A stretch of DNA of 42,651 nucleotides from an uncultured Chloroflexota bacterium (GTDB lineage Bacteria > Chloroflexota > Dehalococcoidia > CAUJGQ01), in NCBI GenBank assembly GCA_937879875.1, contig CALFMN010000245.1:1-42651 (forward strand), in the 5' to 3' direction. The notes under the pieces are model-generated. The model saw nothing but the letters and a program-made list of their open reading frames with translations, did not search any database and was not told where the DNA came from. The translations under genes and the position numbers were made by a program. How positions within the stretch are numbered: position 1 is the first letter of the stretch; each line of letters starts with the position of its first letter. Below, piece after piece: positions 8,938-16,289 of this stretch.

Positions 8938-9291
8938 TTACCGGCGACGGAGATAGTCCAACAGATACGGCGGTACACCCTCGGGATGGTCTCGATCGTA
9001 TCGCGCGATTGCACGGGCTATCCCGCCGTGATCGTGACGGGCAAAGGAGCTGGGAATCACCAGAACACCCGCGTGCGGACGACCTTCAGCCGCGAACCGC
9101 CGCGAAAACTCGATGAAATCGTCGCGGTTCCAGGTAACGAGCAGACGGCCTTCCCGTGCTGCAAATTCGAGTTGTGATTCGTCGGTTGCCCGCAGGCGCC
9201 CGGCATCGCGGGTGGTGAGCACGTCAAGACCGAGGGCGCGCAGCGGCGGTGCAACCTGCACCGCAACGTCCTCGTCAAGGTAGTAGTCCAC
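8938..9291 (-). CDS. DUF5615 PIN-like protein, putative toxin, copy 1
   Basis: A 117-residue protein if started at the GTG at 9291 (VDYYLDEDVAVQVAPPLRAL), which aligns exactly with the GTG start of copy 2. A longer in-frame start at 9339 has no counterpart in copy 2. The LDEDV, LTTRDAGRL and LVTWNRDDFIEF segments hold the acidic residues expected of the PIN-like metal-dependent RNase fold, and HAGVLVIP and RAIARYDRDHPEG follow, as in DUF5615. It is convergent with its presumed antitoxin, with zero spacing between stop codons, instead of sharing an operon. Its start faces the second DUF433 gene across 118 bp. Confidence 0.85.
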   Translation of the reverse strand: MDYYLDEDVAVQVAPPLRALGLDVLTTRDAGRLRATDESQLEFAAREGRLLVTWNRDDFIEFSRRFAAEGRPHAGVLVIPSSFARHDHGGIARAIARYDRDHPEGVPPYLLDYLRRR

Positions 9292-9394
9292 TGGCGAACA
9301 TCGTCTCGATCCAACTTCGCACCGGCCTAATCCTGCCACAGCGCGCCGCTACGGTCTGCGTAGCGCGCCGCGCTGGGAGCGGTGGGCGGCCTGC

Positions 9395-9409
9395 TGCTAC
9401 ACTATCCAC
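9395..9409 (+). promoter_or_regulatory. Extended -10 promoter, leaderless start of second DUF433 gene
   Basis: TGC-TACACT ends at 9403, six bases before the ATG at 9410, exactly as in copy 1. It lies in the 118-bp gap between the divergent DUF5615 copy 1 and DUF433 copy 2, so an autoregulator bound here could control both genes. Confidence 0.6.
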
Positions 9410-9745
9410 ATGGCAACGCATGCGCTGACCGAAGCCGAGAAGCTGGCGCGGGCGCCCGGCATTGTCTACGCTGATGGTCCCGCGGGCCGGCGCGCGAAGA
9501 TCGAGGGCGGGCTCGATGTGTTCGAGTTGGTGCGGGCGTGGCAGTCGCTCGACGGCGATCTGACGACGCTTGCCGAGAACTATCCCTGGATGACGCTGGA
9601 ACAGGTTCAGGCCGGGCTTCGCTTCTATCAGCTATTCCCGGTCGAGATCGACGAGTGGCTGGCCAGGGAGCGTGAGATCGCCTCGCGACTGGAGGCGGCT
9701 CCATCAGTCACGCCGGATCTGCTGCGCGAACTGGCGGAATTGTAG
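9410..9745 (+). CDS. DUF433 protein, putative antitoxin, copy 2
   Basis: A 111-residue paralogue of the protein at 8590-8937. The first 70 coding bases are nearly identical between copies (LTEAEKLARAPGIVYADGPA). Divergence grows in the central segment (GGLDVFELVRAWQSLDGDLT) and in the C-terminal helix, which contacts the toxin in related systems. The putative HTH is NYPWMTLEQVQAGLRFYQ. The stop is ten bases from the stop of the convergent DUF5615 copy 2. Near-identical N-termini with divergent C-termini would fit shared DNA recognition with distinct toxin specificity, which is an inference. Confidence 0.85.
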   Translation: MATHALTEAEKLARAPGIVYADGPAGRRAKIEGGLDVFELVRAWQSLDGDLTTLAENYPWMTLEQVQAGLRFYQLFPVEIDEWLAREREIASRLEAAPSVTPDLLRELAEL

Positions 9746-9755
9746 TGCGGCTCGA

Positions 9756-10109
9756 TCAGGCTCTCTTCACGTAGTCGGCCTGGTAGGGTGCCATTCCCAG
9801 AGCGTGCTCGCGGTCATATCGCGCAATCGCGCGGGCCAGGCCGCCGTAGTCCTTCTGCCCAAAGGCGGCGGTGACCAACAGCACGCCGGCGTGAGGTTTT
9901 CCCAGCCGCTCGTACTGCCGCGAGAGCCGCACGAAGTCGCGAATGTTGCGTGTGACAATCACTCGGCCCGCTCGCGCCGCGAAGTCGAGTTGCGATTCGT
10001 CCGAAGTTTGCAGGCGCTCCGCATCGCGCGTGGTGAGCACGTCAAGACCGAGGGCGCGAAGCGAAGGCGCGACCTGCACCGCGACGTCTTCGTCCAGATA
10101 GTAATCCAC
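9756..10109 (-). CDS. DUF5615 PIN-like protein, putative toxin, copy 2
   Basis: A 117-residue paralogue of the protein at 8938-9291, of identical length, starting with GTG at 10109 (DYYLDEDVAVQVAPSLRALG). PIN-like acidic positions are retained in LDEDV, LTTRDAERL and IVTRNIRDFVRL. A purine block GGAGG overlaps the GTG, so the start context is unusual. A conserved stretch about 40-60 bases upstream (TGGCAGGAT-N-AGGCCG) is shared with copy 1 and may hold its promoter or operator. Confidence 0.85.
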   Translation of the reverse strand: MDYYLDEDVAVQVAPSLRALGLDVLTTRDAERLQTSDESQLDFAARAGRVIVTRNIRDFVRLSRQYERLGKPHAGVLLVTAAFGQKDYGGLARAIARYDREHALGMAPYQADYVKRA

Positions 10110-10204
10110 CTCCGTGCGTCGCCTCTGCTCAACGCGGCAACGGCCTCATCCTGCCAGATCGCCTGGGTACAATCTGCATGGCAAGCGACAGCCGTGGCCG
10201 GCCA

Positions 10205-10648
10205 CTACTGAATCGGCGGCTGGTTGAGCAGCAGCCAGTAGAAGCCGACCTGGCGCACCGCCTCCGCGAACTGGTCGAAATCTACCGGCTTGACGATGTA
10301 GCTGTTGATACCCAGCTTGTAGGTCTCGATAATGTCGCGCTCTTCCTTCGAGGAGGTCATCACCACCACGGGGTAGGTCGAGGTGCGCTCGTCCGCCCGC
10401 ATCTGGCGCAGTACGTCGATGCCGTCGATCTTCGGCAGCTTGAGGTCGAGCAGCACGACACGCGGCGCGCGCTGCACGTCGCGCGCGGCGAAGGCGCCGT
10501 GGCCGAAGATGAAGTCGAGCGCCTCCGCGCCGTCGCGCACAACCTGGATGTGGTTGGCGAGGTGATGCTTGCGCAGCACCCGCAGGGTCAGCTCCTCGTC
10601 GTCCGGGTTGTCCTCGACCAGCAGGATCTCGACCTCATGCTCAAGCAT
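10205..10648 (-). CDS. Response regulator, single receiver domain (Rcp1-like)
   Basis: A 147-residue stand-alone receiver with no output domain. MLEHEVEILLVEDNPDDEEL holds the acidic pocket, VVLLDLKLPKIDG holds the phosphoacceptor Asp at about residue 68, VVMTSSKEERD the conserved Ser/Thr, and YIVKPVDFDQF the Lys. The EDNPDDEELTLRVLRKH segment is typical of receivers paired with phytochrome-like or PAS kinases. The start at 10648 overlaps the kinase stop by 8 bases, so the two are translationally coupled. A longer in-frame ORF starting at 10978 lies antisense-shifted inside the kinase gene and is rejected. It probably passes phosphate onward or acts through protein contact. Confidence 0.9.
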   Translation of the reverse strand: MLEHEVEILLVEDNPDDEELTLRVLRKHHLANHIQVVRDGAEALDFIFGHGAFAARDVQRAPRVVLLDLKLPKIDGIDVLRQMRADERTSTYPVVVMTSSKEERDIIETYKLGINSYIVKPVDFDQFAEAVRQVGFYWLLLNQPPIQ

Positions 10649-11855
10649 CCATCTCTCCCTGGCCCAGCGTGAACGAAAAGACGGCCCCTTTGTCCGGCTG
10701 CGCTGCGGCCCAGATCGTGCCGCCGTGACGCTGGATGATGCGTTGCACCGTGGCCAGGCCGACACCGGTGCCCTCATACTCACTTGCCGCATGCAGCCGC
10801 TGAAAGACGCCGAACAGCTTATCGGCATAGCGCGGATCGAAGCCGACGCCATTGTCGCGCACGAAGTAGACCGGCCGCTCCGCCCCGTCCGCGGTCGCCT
10901 CTGCCCGCCAGCCGATGTGGATCTCGGCCGCGTCGCGTGTGCGTGTGAACTTGAGCGCGTTGGCGAGCAGGTTGACATACACCTGAAGCAGCAGCGCCGG
11001 ATCGGCCTGGCAGTCGGGCATACCGTCGATCGTGATCGTAATGCGCCGGTTTCGTTGCTCCGCCTCCAGCATGTCGAGCGCCTGCCGCGCGATTGCGGTC
11101 GGCGAGATCGCGCGGAGCACGAGGGGCTGGCGCCCCAGGCGAGAGAAGGCGAGCAGATCGTCGATTAGCTGGCCCATGCGCCGCGCCCCGTCCTGCATGC
11201 GCAGCAAATAGCGCTGCGCTTCGGGTGGCAAGGCAGCGGCGTAGTCTTCGAGCAACACCTGCGCGAAGCCGCTGACGCTGCGCAGCGGCGCTCGCAGATC
11301 GTGCGAGACCGAATAGCTGAACGCCTCCAGATCGCGGTTGGCCGCCTCCAGTTGGGCCGTACGTTCTTCGACGCGGCGCTCCAACTCCGCATTGAGCCGG
11401 TAGATCTCATCTTCGGCTTTGAGACGATCGGAGATATCCTGCGCCGACACGACGATCGCGGCGCGGCCGGCAAAGCGGATGCTGTGCGAAGTAATCTCAA
11501 CGTCGATCAGCCGGCCGTCTTTGAGCCGGTGGCGCCAGTGGCCCGACTTTTGCAATCCAACCCGCTGCGAGGCCATATGCCGCCGCAGCGCCGTCATGTC
11601 CTCAGGCGGCCGGATGTCGCTGATGCGCAGGTGCAGAAACTCGTCGCGGCTGTAGCCGTAGTGCTCGATCGCCGCGTCGTTGACTTCCAGAAAGGCGAGC
11701 GTCTTCAGATCGTAGACCCACATGGGGTGGGGATGGTTCATGAAGAGATAGCGAAACTCCGCCTCACCCGCGCGGCGCAGGGCGTTCGCGGCGTCGCCGT
11801 CGAGCGGCGTTCCGGCTGGTTCGGCCGCCGTGCTCGCGGGGTCGGAGTTGGTCAT
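10641..11855 (-). CDS. PAS-domain sensor histidine kinase
   Basis: A 404-residue soluble kinase. Residues about 30-145 form a PAS domain (FRYLFMNHPHPMWVYDL, EVNDAAIEHYGYSRDEF) with a PAC tail ending VSAQDISDRLKAEDE. A coiled linker EIYRLNAELERRVEERTAQL leads to the HisKA domain with FSYSVSHDLRAPL, phosphoacceptor His at 185. The ATPase domain shows LLANALKFT, DNGVGFD and GTGVGLATVQRIIQRHGG. No membrane segment is present, so the signal is cytoplasmic. The start at 11855 (MTNSDPAST) has GGGTGAGG upstream. An in-frame start at 12029 would add an Arg-rich segment without similarity. It sits upstream of its response regulator and about 100 bp after the DUF1858/DUF2249 gene. Confidence 0.9.
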   Translation of the reverse strand: MTNSDPASTAAEPAGTPLDGDAANALRRAGEAEFRYLFMNHPHPMWVYDLKTLAFLEVNDAAIEHYGYSRDEFLHLRISDIRPPEDMTALRRHMASQRVGLQKSGHWRHRLKDGRLIDVEITSHSIRFAGRAAIVVSAQDISDRLKAEDEIYRLNAELERRVEERTAQLEAANRDLEAFSYSVSHDLRAPLRSVSGFAQVLLEDYAAALPPEAQRYLLRMQDGARRMGQLIDDLLAFSRLGRQPLVLRAISPTAIARQALDMLEAEQRNRRITITIDGMPDCQADPALLLQVYVNLLANALKFTRTRDAAEIHIGWRAEATADGAERPVYFVRDNGVGFDPRYADKLFGVFQRLHAASEYEGTGVGLATVQRIIQRHGGTIWAAAQPDKGAVFSFTLGQGEMDA

Positions 11856-11955
11856 CGCCGCCTCACCCTCGCGCACCGAGCAGCGCCGCCGATCGGTGCG
11901 GGCGCCGGTGTACGCAAGGAGTATATCGCTGACACAGAATCGCTGCACCAGCGGC

Positions 11956-12539
11956 TCAGCCCGCCGTGCGCCGTACCCAGATCCACCATTCATCCGGCGC
12001 GGGCTGCTCGGCGAACCATTCGAGGCCACTCATCTTCGCCCAGACGTCGTAGAAGGGCCGCGGCTCCCAACGATGCTTGATCAAGACCACGCCGCCCGGC
12101 GGCAGCGCTTTGATCGCGCTCATCACCGGCGGCAGCGGGTCGGCATCGAGCGCATCGTCGTGCGCGAGCAGATCCACGATGCGTACGGCGCTCGGGTCCG
12201 CTTCTCTACCCAGTCTGGCTCGGCCTGCGGCGACTCCGGCAGCTCTGGCTCGGCCGCGGCGTGCTCGGCCACACCGCCGCCAAGCTCCGCCACTCGCTCC
12301 ACCAGTTCGTGTACCGGTATGCCCGCCATGTTGGCCACGCGGCTTAGCGTGATGCGCGGCGACATCAGGCGGCGCAGCAGCGGATTGCGCAGCCGCACGA
12401 ACTCATGCGGCGCCAATGAGACGATGTAGTCCAGCACGCGCGGATCGAGGTCCAACGCGCGGTACAGCCGCGTCTGCCCGCTGATCTGCGGCCGCTCGGC
12501 CGGCATCCCCGCACCGTCGCTTCGCTCGGTCTCGTACAT
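11956..12539 (-). pseudogene. DUF1858-DUF2249 protein, frameshifted
   Basis: The first frame (from ATG 12539) encodes a DUF1858-like helical domain: LYRALDLDPRVLDYIVSLAP, SPRITLSRVANMAGIPVHEL, then a Glu/Pro linker. Near 12195 the frame breaks. The second frame continues with VRIVDLLAHDDALDADPLPP, VLIKHRWEPRPFYDVWAKMS and EWWIWVRRTAG, a DUF2249 domain of the TusA-like fold. Restoring one G in the AAGCGGACC stretch (minus strand) rejoins the two frames as EKADPSAVRIVDLL. Related fusion proteins are often near hemerythrin or nitric-oxide genes. Here the neighbour is a sensor kinase. Since both halves look intact and conserved, a sequencing error is as likely as true inactivation. A GTG at 12545 is an alternative start. 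Confidence 0.75.
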
Positions 12540-12560
12540 CGGCACATCCCCTTCGCCGTG

Positions 12561-13097
12561 TCAGGCGAAGTCGCGCGGCCAGCGGAATGTCTTCGGCTGT
12601 TGGCGGCGCACGCGCTGCGCGGCGGTCTCCTCGATCAGCTCGATCGGATCGCCGGTGCGCAGCAGGCCGGGGTGCAGCACGCGCGCGTACACGCGGCTTT
12701 CGCCGGGATGCTCGTCCTGGCTCATGCGATCGGGGTTGCCATCGCGGAACCAGCGCGCGTTTTTCCAGCAGGGTGTGGTGTAGCCGGTGACTTCAATCAA
12801 CGCTTCCGCGCCCAGCCGCAGCCGCACTCCGGGCACGACGCGCCGCCACTCCAGCCCTTCGGTGGTCACGTTCTCGCCGGCGCAACCGGGCGCGATCGGG
12901 TGGCCCTCCGCCCGCAGCGCCGCGAGTTGCTCGACCGCGAACAGGCAAAGGGCGCGGTCCGGCCCGCCGTGGATGCGGCGATCGGCCTGGCGATCGCCCT
13001 CCATGCCGCCCGCGTCCACATGCGCCTCCGGCACGGGCCGCTTGGGCACGCCGCCGCGCGAGATGCTGAGCTGGAAGATGCGCGCCCTATTCTCCAT
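12561..13097 (-). CDS. MOSC domain protein
   Basis: A 178-residue protein of the MOSC family, the C-terminal domain of molybdenum cofactor sulfurase found alone in YiiM/YuaD-type proteins. Seen are IFQLSISRGGVPKRPV, MEGDRQADRRIHGGPDRALC, GCAGENVTTEGLEW, and TTPCWKNARWFRDGN holding the conserved cysteine that binds sulfur or the cofactor. The last part, GESRVYARVLHPGLLRTGDP, is also standard. The start at 13097 (MENRARIFQLSISRGG) agrees with the family. The ORF can extend to 13145 with 16 unrelated residues. It probably handles molybdopterin-linked sulfur chemistry. No molybdoenzyme is in the window. Confidence 0.85.
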   Translation of the reverse strand: MENRARIFQLSISRGGVPKRPVPEAHVDAGGMEGDRQADRRIHGGPDRALCLFAVEQLAALRAEGHPIAPGCAGENVTTEGLEWRRVVPGVRLRLGAEALIEVTGYTTPCWKNARWFRDGNPDRMSQDEHPGESRVYARVLHPGLLRTGDPIELIEETAAQRVRRQQPKTFRWPRDFA

Positions 13098-13295
13098 CGG
13101 CCTGGCTCGCCTGACTTCGTTATCCTGCCGCCATCGTAACGCCAAAGCAGCGCCGGCGTCAGAAACCGGCGAGAACGCTCGGTTCCCGCGTCACGCCGCA
13201 AGGCGTGCCAGCGGAGCGTGATGCTGTCGCACTTCGCTTCTGCCACGGGAATGACCGGTGAAGGCACACCACGCTGAGCGGAAGGAGCACCGGCA

Positions 13296-13517
13296 ATGAT
13301 GGCGACCGCTTCCCTTCAACCCATCGTTCGCAGCCGCAGCCTGCGCGCGCAGCACCGCGACTGGCAGCGCGACGGCTACGACGGTCACAACCGCCGCAGC
13401 GGCCTGACGCCGCTGAGCAGGCTGCGCGGCCGATACGCGCCGCCGCATGCGCCGCTCGCTCGCCTGGTTCGCGCACGCGTGGATGCGGCTCGGGTGATAC
13501 CATCGCCATCGGTTTGA
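13296..13517 (+). CDS. Possible small basic protein, 73 aa
   Basis: An ORF with a good ribosome site (GGAAGGAG at 13280-13287, eight bases before the ATG) encoding a very Arg-rich protein (MMATASLQPIVRSRSLRAQH at the start, LTPLSRLRGRYAPPHAPLAR in the middle). No domain is recognised. High-GC sequence makes Arg/Ala-rich chance ORFs common, so only the ribosome site and its placement in an otherwise empty gap argue for it. Confidence 0.35.
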   Translation: MMATASLQPIVRSRSLRAQHRDWQRDGYDGHNRRSGLTPLSRLRGRYAPPHAPLARLVRARVDAARVIPSPSV

Positions 13518-13545
13518 AGCCAAGACGCTGCTGAACTGGTACACT
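13514..13545 (+). promoter_or_regulatory. Probable promoter of the DUF4209-MNT/HEPN pair
   Basis: TTGAAG at 13514-13519 and TGG-TACACT with the -10 hexamer at 13540-13545, 20 bases apart. The spacing is long, but the extended TG motif compensates. It is 40 bp upstream of the ATG at 13586. Confidence 0.45.
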
Positions 13546-13585
13546 TGTTCTATCGACAGAATCCGGGCAACCTGGGGCTTCACTC

Positions 13586-15805
13586 ATGACGGCCGAGTCG
13601 TTGACCGACCAGGCGCATATCGCCGAAGTCAGCCGCATCCTGGCCGAGTTTCGTCAACTGATTGTGCAGCTCGAGACCGATGCCTCGCTTAAGCCGTTGC
13701 AGCGCGCCCATCGCCTGCTTGATCTCTGGCGCCGCGTCGACGCTGCTGGACTCACTGCTGAAGCGATGCTTCAGCCGATCCGCTACGAATGGCTTGTATG
13801 GGAACTTAAAGCGCCACTGCCAAAGCCAGATCAGCGCCGCGGACACCGCTTCGAGCTTTCGCCGGGAGTGTCTTATCCCGATATTCGGTCGATGGACGAC
13901 CGAGAGCAGTTCTTGGCGCATGTAACCGATCGGGTGAACCAGACGTTGTCACCGATTCACGGTGCCCGCTATGCCGATGTCCTCTGGGAAATGCGCGGTG
14001 GCCTTGGCTGGGCCAAGCGTGCCGGGGATAGCTACCTGGACTCAGTCCCGCTGGTGCAGAGCGACAAACTGGAGATTTGTCGCGGCGACGCTATCCGCCG
14101 GGCGCTGCTGCTTGGCATTCAGACCAAGAACACAGCCTTGATCACCGCCGGCAAGCTGGCACTACTGAACGAGCTATCGCTGTCACGCCAGCGTGGGTTC
14201 ACGCCATTGGCGGTGCAGTTACTTGACTTCCTTCTGAAGGTGCCACCGTCGCATATCGAGACTGCAGATCTGCAACTCGGGCGCGACTTCGCCGCGGCTG
14301 CGGCTGCGATTCACCGCACTCCGGACGGCGAGAGGTTCATCGCCCGGGGAGCGTTTAAGGCGCTCGCTGTCTTCGAGGGGCGCCTCGGCAACTCGGCGGC
14401 GGAGTGGCAGGCGCAGTTAGCCATAGGCGAAACCTTCGAACAAGAGGCGGCCGAGCGCGTAGGCGACAGGGCCATTGAAGGTCTGCTGCTGGAGGACGCA
14501 TTCCGTCACTATCATCGAATCCAGGCAAGGGGTCGTCTCGACCAGCTAAAAGTGCGGATCCGTGCTGCGTACACGGCCGCTCAAGCACAGCTTCACGGCG
14601 TCGGAGAGGTGATCGAATTCGACGCCGAGCCAGCGATCGAGTTCGCCGCTCGACTTGCCTCGCTGCCGCCGGAGCAGTCGCTCGCAGGCTATGTGTCCTG
14701 GGCAGGTCGCGTACCCTCCGTGCAGGCGTTTCGAAGCCGCGCACAGGAGTTGCTGCACGATCGCCCTGTCCTGACCGTCTTTCCAAACGCGCTCTTCGCG
14801 GACGGCAGGCGAGTCGCCTCAGCCGCATCAGAGGACGAGCAACGCGAGAGCTGGCTGTTCCAGCTCTATCGCTGGCATCTCGAAGTCCAAGCAGCGTATC
14901 GGGCGGTAATCGTGCGCCATCTGGCAGATGCTGGCCGCTGGTCCGCTGACACCGTGACGGACTTTCTGGCGTCTGGCGTCGCCTTCGATGAGGACAAGCT
15001 GCCTCTGCTGCGAACAGGGATCGAGCGCTACCTCGCTCGCGACTATACCAGTGCACTGTATGTGCTTGTTCCGCAGATTGAGGCAATTCTGAGGCGCTTG
15101 CTTGGCAAGATCGGCCTCCCAATGACCAATATCGATCAACAGGGCGTGACCCGCGAGCTGTCGCTGGGCAAGGTGCTTGACACACCGCGGTTGAAGACTG
15201 GCCTAGGCGACGATCTGAGCTTCTATCTCGAATTCCTGTTCGTTCAGCAACAGGGTCTGAATCTGCGAAACGATATTGCGCATGGCCTGTTCCCCGCGAA
15301 CGCCGCGCGTGAGCCGATCGCTGTCCTCATGCTGGATGTACTGCTACGGCTACGTGCGCTTGCCATCACTCCAGACGCGGAGATCGCGGCACTCGGTACT
15401 GGCACCCAGGACTCGGTGCGAGCGGTCCTGTCAGACGCTGCCAGCGGAACCGGCGACGAGCCGTCTCACCAGGCGGACACGCCTGGCGGACACTCAGCGA
15501 CCTGGATCGGTATCGTCATCGACCGAATCGTTCACGAGTTTCACCCGATGCGTGTCATTCTCTTTGGCTCGCATGCGCGGGGCGAAGCTCGCATTGACAG
15601 CGATATCGATTTGCTCGTGGTCTTGCCAAATGTTGGGGACAGACGGCAGGCGGCGATCGAGATCAGAAAAGCTGTCGCCGATCTGCCGGTGGCTGTCGAT
15701 ATCCTCGTGACGGATCCTGAGGACATTGAGCTACGCAGGGACAGGCGGGGCGATGTGCTCTACGCCGCCCTGCGTGAGGGTAGGGTCGTCTATGACCGGG
15801 AGTAG
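13586..15805 (+). CDS. DUF4209 (HEPN-like) domain fused to MNT nucleotidyltransferase
   Basis: A 739-residue protein. The first 600 residues are a helical protein ending in a DUF4209-like module: residues about 480-600 contain AILRRLLGKIGLPMTN and QQGLNLRNDIAHGLF, where R561-N-D-I-A-H566 is an R-x4-H motif of the HEPN RNase type. The last 110 residues are a minimal nucleotidyltransferase: LFGSHARGEARIDSDIDLLV gives the GS (661-662) and D-x-D (673, 675) motifs, and AVDILVTDPEDIE a third acid near 708. MNT domains AMPylate or otherwise block partner HEPN toxins. A separate HEPN gene starts inside the last 14 bases, so this looks like a HEPN/MNT defence or toxin-antitoxin cassette with an extra HEPN-like domain in cis. 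Activity is not proven by sequence. Confidence 0.8.
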   Translation: MTAESLTDQAHIAEVSRILAEFRQLIVQLETDASLKPLQRAHRLLDLWRRVDAAGLTAEAMLQPIRYEWLVWELKAPLPKPDQRRGHRFELSPGVSYPDIRSMDDREQFLAHVTDRVNQTLSPIHGARYADVLWEMRGGLGWAKRAGDSYLDSVPLVQSDKLEICRGDAIRRALLLGIQTKNTALITAGKLALLNELSLSRQRGFTPLAVQLLDFLLKVPPSHIETADLQLGRDFAAAAAAIHRTPDGERFIARGAFKALAVFEGRLGNSAAEWQAQLAIGETFEQEAAERVGDRAIEGLLLEDAFRHYHRIQARGRLDQLKVRIRAAYTAAQAQLHGVGEVIEFDAEPAIEFAARLASLPPEQSLAGYVSWAGRVPSVQAFRSRAQELLHDRPVLTVFPNALFADGRRVASAASEDEQRESWLFQLYRWHLEVQAAYRAVIVRHLADAGRWSADTVTDFLASGVAFDEDKLPLLRTGIERYLARDYTSALYVLVPQIEAILRRLLGKIGLPMTNIDQQGVTRELSLGKVLDTPRLKTGLGDDLSFYLEFLFVQQQGLNLRNDIAHGLFPANAAREPIAVLMLDVLLRLRALAITPDAEIAALGTGTQDSVRAVLSDAASGTGDEPSHQADTPGGHSATWIGIVIDRIVHEFHPMRVILFGSHARGEARIDSDIDLLVVLPNVGDRRQAAIEIRKAVADLPVAVDILVTDPEDIELRRDRRGDVLYAALREGRVVYDRE

Positions 15806-16217
15806 CAGGCTGAGTGAGGTCTGCGTCTGGCTTATCTCGGCACGGGAAGATCTCGATCAGGCCGCTGCCGTCGTTAGCCAGGAAATTGGCAGGCCTCGCC
15901 ATGCTTGTTTTTATGCTCAGCAGTCCGTCGAAAAGGTGCTGAAAGGCGCGTTGATCTTTTCCGGCATCGCGTGGACCCGAACGCACGATCTCGACGAACT
16001 GCGCAATCTGTTGCCGGCGGGTTGGAGCGTGGCGGCGGCTCATCCCGTGCTCGCCCGCCTAACAGAGTTCGCGGTCGAAGTCCGCTATCCTGACAGCCAG
16101 GTGAAGGCTACAGCGGTGGACGCCCAGCTTGCGGTGACGCAGGCTCAGGCGGTTTGGGCGACCATTACCGCGGACCTGCGCCGCCGAGGGTTTGATGTCA
16201 ACGTCGAGTTGACCTGA
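15792..16217 (+). CDS. HEPN domain protein, partner of the MNT fusion
   Basis: A 141-residue protein with HEPN features: VWLISAREDLDQAAAVV, HACFYAQQSVEKVLKGALIF, TRTHDLDELRNLLP and a late FAVEVRYPDSQ. These are the signatures of the small HEPN protein next to MNT nucleotidyltransferases (HepT-like). The ATG at 15792 overlaps the upstream stop by 14 bases with GAGGGTAGGG before it. A longer in-frame ORF from 15726 is not supported. The V-R-Y-P motif replaces a clear R-x4-6-H signature, so RNase activity is less certain here than in the DUF4209 domain upstream. It probably forms a complex with the fusion protein. Confidence 0.85.
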   Translation: MTGSSRLSEVCVWLISAREDLDQAAAVVSQEIGRPRHACFYAQQSVEKVLKGALIFSGIAWTRTHDLDELRNLLPAGWSVAAAHPVLARLTEFAVEVRYPDSQVKATAVDAQLAVTQAQAVWATITADLRRRGFDVNVELT

Positions 16218-16289
16218 ACCAACGCAGGGAGCTGCCGACGCGTGGCCAGCATCGGAGCGATCGGCCACGCGCTCCTGAGGGCGAAAGCC

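Larger units (their letters stand above)
13098..13585. other. Gap between MOSC and the DUF4209-MNT gene
   Basis: This 490-bp stretch holds the MOSC upstream region, one candidate small gene at 13296-13517, and the promoter of the downstream gene at 13514-13545. No repeat or RNA gene was seen in the remainder. Confidence 0.5.

Noticed and set aside
10178..10672. 164-codon plus-strand ORF with a TACAAT box in front
   Set aside because: It is antisense to the response-regulator gene, whose receiver motifs are clear. The box may be a relic of a module start.
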